The translations under genes and the position numbers were made by a program. Source: Fulvimarina endophytica (GTDB lineage Bacteria > Pseudomonadota > Alphaproteobacteria > Rhizobiales > Rhizobiaceae). From it: a DNA stretch of 64,000 bases. Positions within the stretch are counted from its first letter, which is position 1, and each line of letters begins with the position of its first letter. Positions 18,045 through 26,165 of this stretch are shown one piece after another. The notes beneath the pieces were generated by a model. It saw nothing but the letters and a program-made list of their open reading frames with translations, did not search any database and was not told the DNA's origin. Where the stretch lies: positions 186,001-250,000 of the forward strand of contig NZ_QURL01000005.1 in assembly GCF_003403015.1 (NCBI RefSeq), in the 5' to 3' direction.

Positions 18045-19999
18045 GCGGCACCTGTCGCGCTTCGATTGTCGCGTCGGTGCGCGATCCAGTTGATCACCCC
18101 GCCCCTTGTCAGGATATCGATCTGGCGAGGACTGAGATCGTGACGGAGAACGAGGTCCGAGCGGCGCCCGTCGGCGTACCGGATGGCGGCCTCGACACGA
18201 CTGCCCCTTGCGATCTGGTCGCGCACGCCCTCGATCGTCAGCATATCGCCTATCTCGATCGAGACGGCCTCGTCCTCGAAGACCAGCGGAAGCACGCCGA
18301 AGCTCGAAAGATTCTGCCAGTGGATGCGCGCGAAGCTGCGGGCGATCACCACGCGCAGTCCCATGATGCGCGGCACGAGAGCGGCATTCTCCCGGCTCGA
18401 GCCCTGGCCATAATTGACACCTGCCACGATCACATGCCCGGTATCGGCCGCTTCTTTCGCCCTCGCGGTATAGGTTTCGTCCACCTGCTCGAACGCATGT
18501 TCCGCCGTGGCGAAGACGTTGGACCAGAGAGGCAGAACCTGGCCGGCCGGGATGATGTCGTCGGTGGAGACGTCGTCTCTCAAGGAAAGCAGGACCGGCG
18601 CCTCGACCCTGTCCGGATAGGCGTCGAAATCCGGCAATGACGGCGTATGCCGGGTGCGGTAGAGGCCCGGACGCTGGTTGGCCGCCGGCATTACGAAGCC
18701 CGCCAGCGACATCGGCATTTTCTCGGGCTCCCCGATCTTCGGATACGGCATGGCGAGCGAGCGCGGATCGGTGATCTTCCCGGTCAGGGCGCAGGCAGCC
18801 GCCGTTTCGGGGCTTGCCAGGAAGACCGCGTCCTCCCGCGTTCCCGAGCGTCCCGGGAAGTTGCGCGGAACCGTGCGGATCGAGTTGCGTCCCGTTGCCG
18901 GCGCCTGCCCCATCCCGATGCAGCCATTGCAGCCGGCCTGATGCAGCCGGGCGCCTGCCGCGATCAGCGCGCCGAGCTTTCCCTCCGAGACGAGTGCCTG
19001 GAGCACCTGCCGCGAGGACGGATTGATATCGAGCGAAACCCCTTCGGCGGCCCTCTTGCCGGCCATGATCTCGGACACCATCGCGAAGTCGCGATAGCCC
19101 GGATTGGCCGACGAGCCGACATAGGCCTGATAGACGCTCTCGCCTGCGGCCTCCGACACCGGCACCACATTGCCGGGGCTCCGCGGCCTAGCGATCAGCG
19201 GTACCAGTTCGCCGAGATCGATCCGGTCGTGGCGGTCGTAGTCGCAGCCCTCGTCGCGTTCGAGCAGTATGAAGTCGCCGCCGCGACCACGGGCTTCGAG
19301 GAACCGTTCCACGGCCGCATCGCTCGGGAAGACGGACGTCGTCGCGCCCATCTCGGCACCCATGTTGGCGATCACATGCCGATCCATCGCCGACAGGCCG
19401 GCGAGACCTGGCCCGTAATACTCGATGATGCAATTGGTCGCGCCGGAGGTTCCGTGTCGGCGCAGCATCTCCAGAACCACGTCCTTGGCCGAAACCCAGT
19501 CGGGCAGCGTGCCGGTGAGTTCGACCCCGAACACCTTCGGACAGGTGATGTAGAAGGGCTCGCCCGCCATCGCGAGTGCCACCTCCACGCCACCGGCGCC
19601 GATCGCCAGCATTCCGAGGGAACCGGCCGCGACCGTATGGCTGTCCGAGCCGATCAGCGAGGCGCCGGGAACGCCGAACCGCTCCATGTGCACGGGATGG
19701 GATATGCCGTTGCCGGGACCCGAATAGATCACCCCGAACCGTTCGCAGGCGCTCTTCAGGAAGAGATGGGCATCCGCGTTCACCTCGTCGGACTGGACGA
19801 GGCCGTGATCGATGTACTGGACGCTCGGCCGGGTCACGACCCGTTCGACCCCCATGGCCTCCAGTTCCAGCATCACGAGCGTTCCGAGCACGTCCTGCAA
19901 CAGGGCCTGCTGCATCGTCAGTGCGATCTCCGCACCGGGCTTGAGGTCACCGGAGTGAAGATGCCTGCGCAGAAGCTTCGTCGCGAGATTGTCAGACAT
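18041..19999 (-). CDS. Aconitase/isopropylmalate-isomerase family hydratase (single chain, Aquifex-like type)
   Basis: A 652-residue protein with the catalytic dehydratase half (GSDSHTVAAGSLGMLAIGAGG, AGCNGCIGMGQAP) and a C-terminal swivel domain (YGQGSSREN). It is far shorter than AcnA (about 890), matching the compact single-chain type. C357 and C360 form the CxxC pair of the 4Fe-4S site, but the position of the first cluster cysteine, normally in GSCTN, reads GSSAN (S297). It overlaps dctQ by 8 bp and the lyase gene by 4 bp. In this operon it probably hydrates or isomerises the imported dicarboxylate or tricarboxylate rather than serving the TCA cycle. Substrate is inferred. Confidence 0.85.
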   Translation of the reverse strand: MSDNLATKLLRRHLHSGDLKPGAEIALTMQQALLQDVLGTLVMLELEAMGVERVVTRPSVQYIDHGLVQSDEVNADAHLFLKSACERFGVIYSGPGNGISHPVHMERFGVPGASLIGSDSHTVAAGSLGMLAIGAGGVEVALAMAGEPFYITCPKVFGVELTGTLPDWVSAKDVVLEMLRRHGTSGATNCIIEYYGPGLAGLSAMDRHVIANMGAEMGATTSVFPSDAAVERFLEARGRGGDFILLERDEGCDYDRHDRIDLGELVPLIARPRSPGNVVPVSEAAGESVYQAYVGSSANPGYRDFAMVSEIMAGKRAAEGVSLDINPSSRQVLQALVSEGKLGALIAAGARLHQAGCNGCIGMGQAPATGRNSIRTVPRNFPGRSGTREDAVFLASPETAAACALTGKITDPRSLAMPYPKIGEPEKMPMSLAGFVMPAANQRPGLYRTRHTPSLPDFDAYPDRVEAPVLLSLRDDVSTDDIIPAGQVLPLWSNVFATAEHAFEQVDETYTARAKEAADTGHVIVAGVNYGQGSSRENAALVPRIMGLRVVIARSFARIHWQNLSSFGVLPLVFEDEAVSIEIGDMLTIEGVRDQIARGSRVEAAIRYADGRRSDLVLRHDLSPRQIDILTRGGVINWIAHRRDNRSATGAA

Positions 20000-20501
20000 G
20001 GGAGGCAACCTCGCTCGGCTTCTCCTTTGTGGGTCTCACCAGGTTGAGCAAGAATTGCAGTGCCAGCATCCCGAACCCGATCGGGAACATGGAATACGGA
20101 ATCCAGTTGGGTGTGCCGAAGGCGGACGAAACCCGCTCCCCGTAGATCCATGCGTCATAAGCCATATGCCAGCCGCGCCAGGCCAGGATCGAGGAGAAGA
20201 CGATTCCGACGAGGCTGACGACGACGAGGAGCAGCTTCCGCCCGATCGGCCCCATCGAATCGGGCAGGAGCGTGATGCCGATATGCTCGCCGCGCCGTTC
20301 GACGTCCGCCGCCGTCATCAGGGCGAGATAGACGACCAGGAACGAGTTGACCTCGAGGCTCCACGAGGTCGGAGCCGCGAAGGCGTATCGCATCAGCGCG
20401 TCGTAGCTGACCGTCAGCGCCATGAATGCGAGAGCGACGATGCCGCCGACCTGGAGGAACCAGGAGATGCCGTCGATGGATCTGAAGAGAGCTGCTTTCA
20501 T
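19992..20501 (-). CDS. TRAP transporter small permease subunit (DctQ type)
   Basis: A 169-residue protein with four predicted membrane helices (for example GGIVALAFMALTVSYDALMRYAF, hinge RYAF...PTSWSLEVNSF). This is the small membrane subunit of a tripartite ATP-independent periplasmic transporter, which works with the large permease and binding protein encoded upstream. GGAGGAGACAAC precedes the ATG. The stop overlaps the start of the aconitase-family gene by 8 bp, tying transport and catabolism together. Confidence 0.88.
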   Translation of the reverse strand: MKAALFRSIDGISWFLQVGGIVALAFMALTVSYDALMRYAFAAPTSWSLEVNSFLVVYLALMTAADVERRGEHIGITLLPDSMGPIGRKLLLVVVSLVGIVFSSILAWRGWHMAYDAWIYGERVSSAFGTPNWIPYSMFPIGFGMLALQFLLNLVRPTKEKPSEVASHV

Positions 20502-20643
20502 GTTGTCTCCTCCGCGATGGCGGACAATTGCGCGGTCGGGCCGCCGACAGCCGTTCGATCACCGCCCGTGGCAGCTTCGTCCGGCCGGTTCGCTCGGGAA
20601 CCGGCTCCGACGGCACCACGTCGGACCCTGGTCCGGCAGAGAC

Positions 20644-20669
20644 GAAGGGGGGCGCGGTTCGCCCCCTTC
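20644..20669 (-). terminator. Hairpin between the TRAP binding-protein and small-permease genes
   Basis: A 10-bp stem (minus-strand GAAGGGGGCG with CGCCCCCCTTC, one bulged base) sits 31 bases past the binding-protein stop, in a 198-base gap. It lacks a U tract. Such hairpins often protect the upstream segment and raise binding-protein levels relative to the permeases. Confidence 0.5.
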
Positions 20670-20699
20670 CGGTTCAGCCGGTCGTTTCGAACCGAGATC

Positions 20700-21740
20700 T
20701 CAGGACGCTTCGCCCATGGCGAGAGCGATGGCGCGGCGGCCGACCTCCTCGCCCACTTCGGAGACCCAGGCCTCGCGGACATTCGCGCTGACTTCGGCGA
20801 ACCGGTCGAGGGCCGCCTGATCGGGCTCGACGACTTCCAGACCGCCTTCGCGGAATTTCGGCCAGAACTGCTTCTCGTAATAGTCGACATTGGCCGCGAG
20901 CGAGCTGTGCTCGTCGAACCATTCGGCGCCGGCCGTCATCGCCTGGCGCACCTCCTCCGACATCCCTTCCCAGCGGCTCGTCTGCACGAAGATGCCGATG
21001 GAGAACGCCGTGACCGGGATCTCGTAGACCTGGCGAACCTGTTCTTGGATCGAACGTCCGTTGATGGTCGAGATGTTGGCGACCGCCGCATCCACCGTGC
21101 CGCGCTGCAGGGCGAGATAGAGCTCGGAGGACGGGATGCGGACGGCCGCGCCGCCGAAGTCCTCGATCGCCTTGGTCGCCTCAAAGGAAACGACGCGGAC
21201 GCGCTTGCCCTCGATGGAATCCAGCGAGCGGATGCCCGGATCGCCGGCCGACCAGATGTATTCGGGCTCGAGCAGGCCACCGCCGAGCGAGAGCGCCGTC
21301 AATCCCTGCTTCTGGAGTTCGGTGTTGACGAGATCGAACAGCGGCGAGCCGCGCTTCATCCGGTCCGGATTCTCGTAGAGCGGACCGACGACGCCCGGCA
21401 GACCGGTGATGCCGAGGATCGGCAGCGAGCGCGTGATGTAGCTCGTGGTGTGGAACATGAAGTCGATCGTTCCGGCGCGCAGCGCGGGCAGCTGCTCGTC
21501 CGCCGAAAGAAGGCGACCGGAATCGTAGAAATCGATATTGACCACGCCCGCGCTGTTCTCGTTGACGTAGTCGACGAAGCCCTGGCTTCCGTAGGCAAGG
21601 TCCTCATAGGCCGGCGGCAGATAGGTGACGCCGGTCAGCGTCGTCGCCTCGGCCCTCGCAGCCTTCATGGAGAGGCCGAAGGCGGCGCTCGCGGACAAGG
21701 CGGCGGTTCCGGTCAGAATGGAACGTCTGTCGATCTTCAT
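20700..21740 (-). CDS. TRAP transporter substrate-binding protein (DctP type)
   Basis: The 346-residue periplasmic binding protein starts MKIDRRSILTGTAALSASAA, with a twin-arginine-like signal and cleavage likely near AARAEA. The DctP fold is visible in VDYVNENSAGVVNIDFYDSG and in GKRVRVVSFEATKAIEDFGG, where the carboxylate-binding arginine normally lies. A C-terminal ALALQ-type helix region follows. It would capture an organic acid and hand it to the DctQM permease. It lies 24 bases downstream of dctM and is followed by a hairpin and then dctQ, an order (M-P-Q) different from the common P-Q-M. Confidence 0.88.
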   Translation of the reverse strand: MKIDRRSILTGTAALSASAAFGLSMKAARAEATTLTGVTYLPPAYEDLAYGSQGFVDYVNENSAGVVNIDFYDSGRLLSADEQLPALRAGTIDFMFHTTSYITRSLPILGITGLPGVVGPLYENPDRMKRGSPLFDLVNTELQKQGLTALSLGGGLLEPEYIWSAGDPGIRSLDSIEGKRVRVVSFEATKAIEDFGGAAVRIPSSELYLALQRGTVDAAVANISTINGRSIQEQVRQVYEIPVTAFSIGIFVQTSRWEGMSEEVRQAMTAGAEWFDEHSSLAANVDYYEKQFWPKFREGGLEVVEPDQAALDRFAEVSANVREAWVSEVGEEVGRRAIALAMGEAS

Positions 21741-21764
21741 TTTGGTTTCCTCCCGATTGAAAAT

Positions 21765-23063
21765 CTAGCGCATGAGATTGGGCAGCCAGAGCGCGAGCTC
21801 GGGCACCGCGACGAAAAGGGCGAGCATCGCGAACTGGATGAGGACGAAAGGCACCACGGAGCGCACGATCTCCTCGATCCGCAGCATCGGTGCCACGGCC
21901 TTCAGGGTGTAGAGATTGAGCCCCACCGGCGGCGTGATCACGGCGATCTCGAGATTCATGACGAGGATGATGCCGAACCAGAGCGGATCGTATCCAAGCG
22001 CCGTGATGAGCGGCAGAAGGATCGGCGTCGTCACGACGATGAGAGAGACGGCGTCCACCAGCATGCCGAGACCAACGAGAATCAGCATGATGAGAAGCAG
22101 GATGGCGACCGGGGGCAGATCCGTCCCGATCAGCAGGCTCGTGATCGTATCGGGCACCCGCACGAGATTGAGATAGTCGCCGAAGATTCGCGCGCAGCCC
22201 ATGATGATGAGAATGGCGCCGGATATCCGCGCGCTCTGTCCGAGGACTTTCAGCACGCCTTTGAAATCGAGGCAGCGGAAGATCCCAACCGCGACGAGAA
22301 AGGCGCCGACCGCACCGAAAGCTGCGGCTTCGGAGGGCGTTGCGATACCGGAATAGATCGCACCCAGAACGATGACGATGAGCAGCATGGCATGCCAGAT
22401 GCCGCCGAGCGCGCGCATTCGCTCGCCCCAGCTGTAATGGACGTACTCTCCCCGCGGCGCTTCCTCCGGATGAAGGCGTGCCCGGATATAGACGTAGACG
22501 CACAATGCGAGCGCGAGGGAGATTCCGGGAACGATGCCGCCGATGAAGAGATCGGCGACCGAGACCGAGGAGACCGCACCATAGATGATCAGCGGCACGG
22601 AGGGCGGGATGAGCATCGCCAGAGCGCCGGAGGCGACCACCGAGCCGGCCGCGAGCCGCCGCGAATAGCCGCGTTCGAGCATCTGCGGGACGGCGATCGA
22701 GCCGACGGCTGCGACACCAGCGATGGAGACGCCCGAGACCGCACCGAAAACGGCGGAGGCACCGACCGTGGAGATGGCGAGACCACCCCGCAACCATTGC
22801 AGCCAGATGACGGCCGCCCGGAAGAGGTTCGCACCCACCGGCGTCGCCGCCAGGAACGCGCCCATCAGCACGAAGAGCGGCAGCGCCAGAAGCTCGAAGG
22901 AGTTCAGCTGGCCGAAGAGGGATGTGGGGCCGAAGAAGAAGGCCATCGATCCACGCGCCATGTAGAGGCCGGTCAGACCGGCCGCTCCAAGCGCCAGGAA
23001 GATGGGGGCTCCGAAGGCAATGAGGCCGAGCAGGATGACGACGACGATAACTGGCTCGATCAT
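21765..23063 (-). CDS. TRAP transporter large permease (DctM type)
   Basis: A 432-residue membrane protein with about twelve hydrophobic segments and the family features ALPLFVLMGAFLAATPVG, SGVSIAGVAAVGSIAVPQM and LIPPSVPLIIYG. It is the Na+/H+-coupled translocation subunit of the TRAP system. It follows the CoA-transferase gene after 39 bases and precedes the binding-protein gene. Transport of an organic acid fits the downstream CoA-dependent catabolic genes. Confidence 0.92.
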   Translation of the reverse strand: MIEPVIVVVILLGLIAFGAPIFLALGAAGLTGLYMARGSMAFFFGPTSLFGQLNSFELLALPLFVLMGAFLAATPVGANLFRAAVIWLQWLRGGLAISTVGASAVFGAVSGVSIAGVAAVGSIAVPQMLERGYSRRLAAGSVVASGALAMLIPPSVPLIIYGAVSSVSVADLFIGGIVPGISLALALCVYVYIRARLHPEEAPRGEYVHYSWGERMRALGGIWHAMLLIVIVLGAIYSGIATPSEAAAFGAVGAFLVAVGIFRCLDFKGVLKVLGQSARISGAILIIMGCARIFGDYLNLVRVPDTITSLLIGTDLPPVAILLLIMLILVGLGMLVDAVSLIVVTTPILLPLITALGYDPLWFGIILVMNLEIAVITPPVGLNLYTLKAVAPMLRIEEIVRSVVPFVLIQFAMLALFVAVPELALWLPNLMR

Positions 23064-23102
23064 CTCTCGTGATCCCTCCCCCGGATGGCGAACATTGTGA
23101 GA

Positions 23103-24308
23103 TCAGACCACATCGGCGGACCTCAGATCTGCGATGGCGGCGTCGTCCAGACCAAGCCACTCCCGCAGCACCGCGTCGGTGTGCTCGCCGAGCTTCGGGC
23201 CAGTATGGGAGATGGCTCCGGGGGAGCGCGAGAGCTTCGGGAAGACGTTCTGCATCGCGGTCGGCCCGAGTTCGGGATCCTCGACACGCGTGATCGCCTC
23301 GCGCGCCTTGAAATGGGCGTCAGCGATCATGTCCGGGGCGCGGTAGGTGAGGCCCGCGGGGACCCCTGCATCGGACAGGAGATCGACGATGGCGGTCGCC
23401 TCGTGCCGCTTGCTCCATTCGCTGACGATCGCATCGATCTCGGCCTGGTTCTCGCCGCGTGCCCTGTGGGTCGCATAGCGGGGGTCCGTCGCCAGTTCCG
23501 GCTGGCCCATCGCCTCGCTCAGGCGCTTGAAGAGACTGTCCTGGTTGGCCCCGATGATGACGGTCTGTCCGTCCGCAGTCGGATAGGCGTTGGATGGTGC
23601 GATTCCAGGAAGGAAGCTTCCGGAGCGCTCGCGGATATGGCCGCCCTTGTCGTATTCGGTGACGACCGCCTCCATGACCGTAAGGACCGCCTCGAAGATC
23701 GAGGCGTCGACCATCTGGCCTTCCCCGGTGCGGTTGCGGTGCTGGAGTGCGAGAAGCGCGCCCTGGAACCCGCTCTGGCCGGCGAGCGTGTCGCCGATCG
23801 AGATGCCGGCGCGCACCGGGGGGCGGTCCGCATAACCGGCGATGTAGCGCATTCCGCCCATCGCCTCGCAGACCGAGGCGAAGCCCGCGCGCTCCCTGTA
23901 GGGGCCGGTCTGGCCGAAGCCGGTCACACGGACCATGATCAGCCGAGGATTGATTGCCTTCAGGGCGTCGTAGCCCAGGCCCCACTCCTCCATGCGACCG
24001 ACCCGGAAGTTCTCGACCAGGATATCGGTGTGCTCGACGAGCTTTCGCACGATCTCCTGCGCCTCTTCCTTCCGCAGATCGAGGGTGATCGATTTCTTTC
24101 CGCGAGCGATCACGGGCCACCAGAGCGGGCGCCCTTCCCCGTCGGTGCGGCCCCATTGGCGCATGGCATCCCCGGCACGGGGAGGCTCGATCTTGACCAC
24201 TTCGGCTCCGAAATCGGCCAGCATCTGGCCGCAGAAAGGCCCGGCGATCAGCTGGCCCATTTCGAGCACACGAATTCCATCGAGCGGTTTGACGCCGTCG
24301 GCGACCAT
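23103..24308 (-). CDS. CaiB/BaiF family (class III) CoA-transferase
   Basis: A 401-residue formyl-CoA-transferase-type enzyme that moves CoA from one acyl-CoA (often succinyl-CoA) to a carboxylic acid. Family features are PLDGIRVLEMGQLIAGPFCGQMLADFGAEV, VENFRVGRMEEWGLGYD with the following N-P-R-L region, and GDTLAGQSGFQGALLAL. The start at 24308 has GGGAGGAAGCAG in front and matches the family N-terminus. As first gene of the operon it would activate the substrate taken up by the TRAP transporter. Its promoter region contains one arm of the operator pair shared with the divergent gntR gene. Confidence 0.88.
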   Translation of the reverse strand: MVADGVKPLDGIRVLEMGQLIAGPFCGQMLADFGAEVVKIEPPRAGDAMRQWGRTDGEGRPLWWPVIARGKKSITLDLRKEEAQEIVRKLVEHTDILVENFRVGRMEEWGLGYDALKAINPRLIMVRVTGFGQTGPYRERAGFASVCEAMGGMRYIAGYADRPPVRAGISIGDTLAGQSGFQGALLALQHRNRTGEGQMVDASIFEAVLTVMEAVVTEYDKGGHIRERSGSFLPGIAPSNAYPTADGQTVIIGANQDSLFKRLSEAMGQPELATDPRYATHRARGENQAEIDAIVSEWSKRHEATAIVDLLSDAGVPAGLTYRAPDMIADAHFKAREAITRVEDPELGPTAMQNVFPKLSRSPGAISHTGPKLGEHTDAVLREWLGLDDAAIADLRSADVV

Positions 24309-24388
24309 CTGCTTCCTCCCTTGCCGGGATGCCTCCACATCCCTTCGAACGCCAAATTTGCATCTGGCATCTTGCCACAGGAAACGCG

Positions 24389-24453
24389 ATTGTATCCAAT
24401 GTGTCGATAGATGCAGCATTTATTCGCCGTACTACGGACCAATTGGATACAAG
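24389..24453. promoter_or_regulatory. Paired operator-like sites between the catabolic operon and gntR
   Basis: ATTGTATCCAAT (24389-24400) and ATTGGATACAAG (24442-24453) are inverted copies matching over 11 bases. Each is itself an ATTG-N4-CAAT half-palindrome (last base differs in the second). Their centres lie 53 bp apart, close to five helical turns. The second abuts the gntR ribosome-binding site and the first lies 80 bases before the CoA-transferase start. They are probable binding sites for the adjacent FCD-type GntR protein. Confidence 0.7.
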
Positions 24454-24464
24454 GATCGCCGGAC

Positions 24465-25136
24465 ATGGCCCGAACCAGATCGAACGCGAAGCCGGGCCTG
24501 CGGACGGCGGATCGGGTCTATGAGGAGATCCGGCGCGAAATCCTGTCAGGTCGGCTGCAGCCAGGTGAACGGATCACGGAAGAACTGATGGCGGAGCGGT
24601 TCGGCGCGAGCCGCACGCCGATCCGGTCCGCCATGGTCCGGCTCGAGAGCGACGGGTTCGTCGAGACGACGCCTCGATCGGGCACGACCGTGAAGCAGCG
24701 TTCGCCCCGCGACATCGCGGATATCTACGATGTGAGGGCGCTTCTGGAGAGCGCTGCCGCCGGGCTCGCGGCACAGACGCGTAGCGCGGCCGATCTGCGC
24801 GAGCTCGTTCGCGTCCAGACCGAGATGGAGGAATGCTTTGCCCGACATCCGTCGTCCGGCGGCGGCGAGATCGAGGATCTGTCACGCCTCAACAAGGCGT
24901 TTCATCACCGCATTCTCGAAGCCTCCGGCAACACGACGCTCGCCGACTCCGCCGTTCGGCTGATGGATATCGGCTTCCTCATCAACACCTATGCGAGCTT
25001 CAGCCAGGAAGAGATCGCACGCAGCCTCGACGAACATCGCAAGCTGATCGTCGCGATCGAGACCCGCGACGTCCACTGGGCCGAGGCGATGATGCGTGCC
25101 CATATTCTCGGCGCCCGCAACAGCCTGCGCCCCTAG
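24465..25136 (+). CDS. GntR-family (FadR/FCD subfamily) transcriptional regulator
   Basis: A 223-residue regulator with an N-terminal winged helix (VYEEIRREILSGRLQPGERITEE, then RFGASRTPIRSAMVRLESDG). Its all-helical FCD ligand domain contains IYDVRALLESAAAGLAA and the metal-ligand-type HHRILEASGN and EHRKLIVAIE segments. Such proteins usually repress adjacent catabolic genes and release DNA when an organic acid binds. Start 24465 has AAGGATC in front. The gene is divergent from the CoA-transferase/TRAP operon and carries an operator-like site at its own translation start region, suggesting autoregulation. Confidence 0.9.
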   Translation: MARTRSNAKPGLRTADRVYEEIRREILSGRLQPGERITEELMAERFGASRTPIRSAMVRLESDGFVETTPRSGTTVKQRSPRDIADIYDVRALLESAAAGLAAQTRSAADLRELVRVQTEMEECFARHPSSGGGEIEDLSRLNKAFHHRILEASGNTTLADSAVRLMDIGFLINTYASFSQEEIARSLDEHRKLIVAIETRDVHWAEAMMRAHILGARNSLRP

Positions 25137-25392
25137 CGCCTCGGACCCGGTTTCCTGCCGACGTATCAGTTGGTCCGAGAACCGGGGCCAGGTTTCGACT
25201 TTGTGCTTCAGCGGCCGGGGCCTGCTCGGCATCCGGTGGATCGGCCGCATGGCGCATGGCGAGGCAAGCGTGGATGCACCGCGGGCAGATGCGCCCTATG
25301 TCCGTCCGGCATGGTGCGGGTCGTTCGGGGACGACCGGCCGCGACCTGACGCGGCAGCGGCCGATGGGACGAGAGGCATGAGGACAGCGAGC

Positions 25393-26058
25393 ATGGCTTA
25401 TCGAGACGGGGCGTCCGGGCGCGAACCGACCCTCATTACCGGCAAGGACGTCCTCCTGGTGGTCGACGTCCAGAACGACTTCCTTCCCGGCGGATCGCTC
25501 GCCGTCGAAGGCGGCGATGCGGTCGTGCCGATCATCAACGATCTGGCGTCCCGCTTCGCCCATATCGTCCTCACGCAGGATTGGCACACGCCCGGTCACG
25601 GCTCCTTTGCGTCCTCGCATCCCGGTAAGACGCCCTTCGAAACCATCGACATGGCCTATGGCAGGCAGGTCCTGTGGCCGGATCACTGCATCCAGGGCAC
25701 GACCGGCGCTCAGTTCGCCGAAGGCCTGGACCTTCCCCGGGCGGAGCTCGTCGTGCGCAAGGGATTCAATCCTTCGATCGACAGCTATTCGGGGTTCGTC
25801 GAGGCCGATCGCAGAACGAGAACGGGCCTTGCGGGCTATCTGAAGGAGCGAGGCTTCGAGCGGGTCTTCTGCGCCGGTCTCGCCACCGATTTCTGCGTGG
25901 CCTGGACGGCGATCGACGCGGCAGAGGAAGGTTTCGAGACCTATGTCCTCCTCGACGCCACCCGGGCCATCGACACGAACGGTTCGCTGGACGAGGCCCT
26001 CGCGGCCATGCGCCGCGCCGGGGTCGCGATCATCGAGACGGCGTCGATCGCATCCTGA
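25393..26058 (+). CDS. pncA: Nicotinamidase
   Basis: A 221-residue isochorismatase-fold amidohydrolase converting nicotinamide to nicotinate in NAD salvage. The catalytic triad is visible as D25 in VVDVQNDFLPGG, K123 in VVRKGFNPSID and C168 in GLATDFCVAWTA. The metal-site region reads TQDWHTPGHGSFAS. ATG 25393 is taken as start because GAGGACAGCGAGC lies in front; ATG 25378 would add five residues. It is 250 bases downstream of gntR and shows no evident link to the catabolic operon. Confidence 0.92.
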   Translation: MAYRDGASGREPTLITGKDVLLVVDVQNDFLPGGSLAVEGGDAVVPIINDLASRFAHIVLTQDWHTPGHGSFASSHPGKTPFETIDMAYGRQVLWPDHCIQGTTGAQFAEGLDLPRAELVVRKGFNPSIDSYSGFVEADRRTRTGLAGYLKERGFERVFCAGLATDFCVAWTAIDAAEEGFETYVLLDATRAIDTNGSLDEALAAMRRAGVAIIETASIAS

Positions 26059-26165
26059 AACCTGCGCCTGCGGAACCCGTTCTCGCCGATTGCGAGCGCA
26101 ACCATTGCGGCCTCGCGGTGTTCGGCCCTTTGACCGAACGAAATTCAGGGACAGACGAAATCGCC

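Noticed and set aside
19989..23072. A 1027-codon plus-strand frame opposite the TRAP genes
   Set aside because: It is Arg/Asp/His-rich shadow sequence without a family, antisense to three clear transporter genes.
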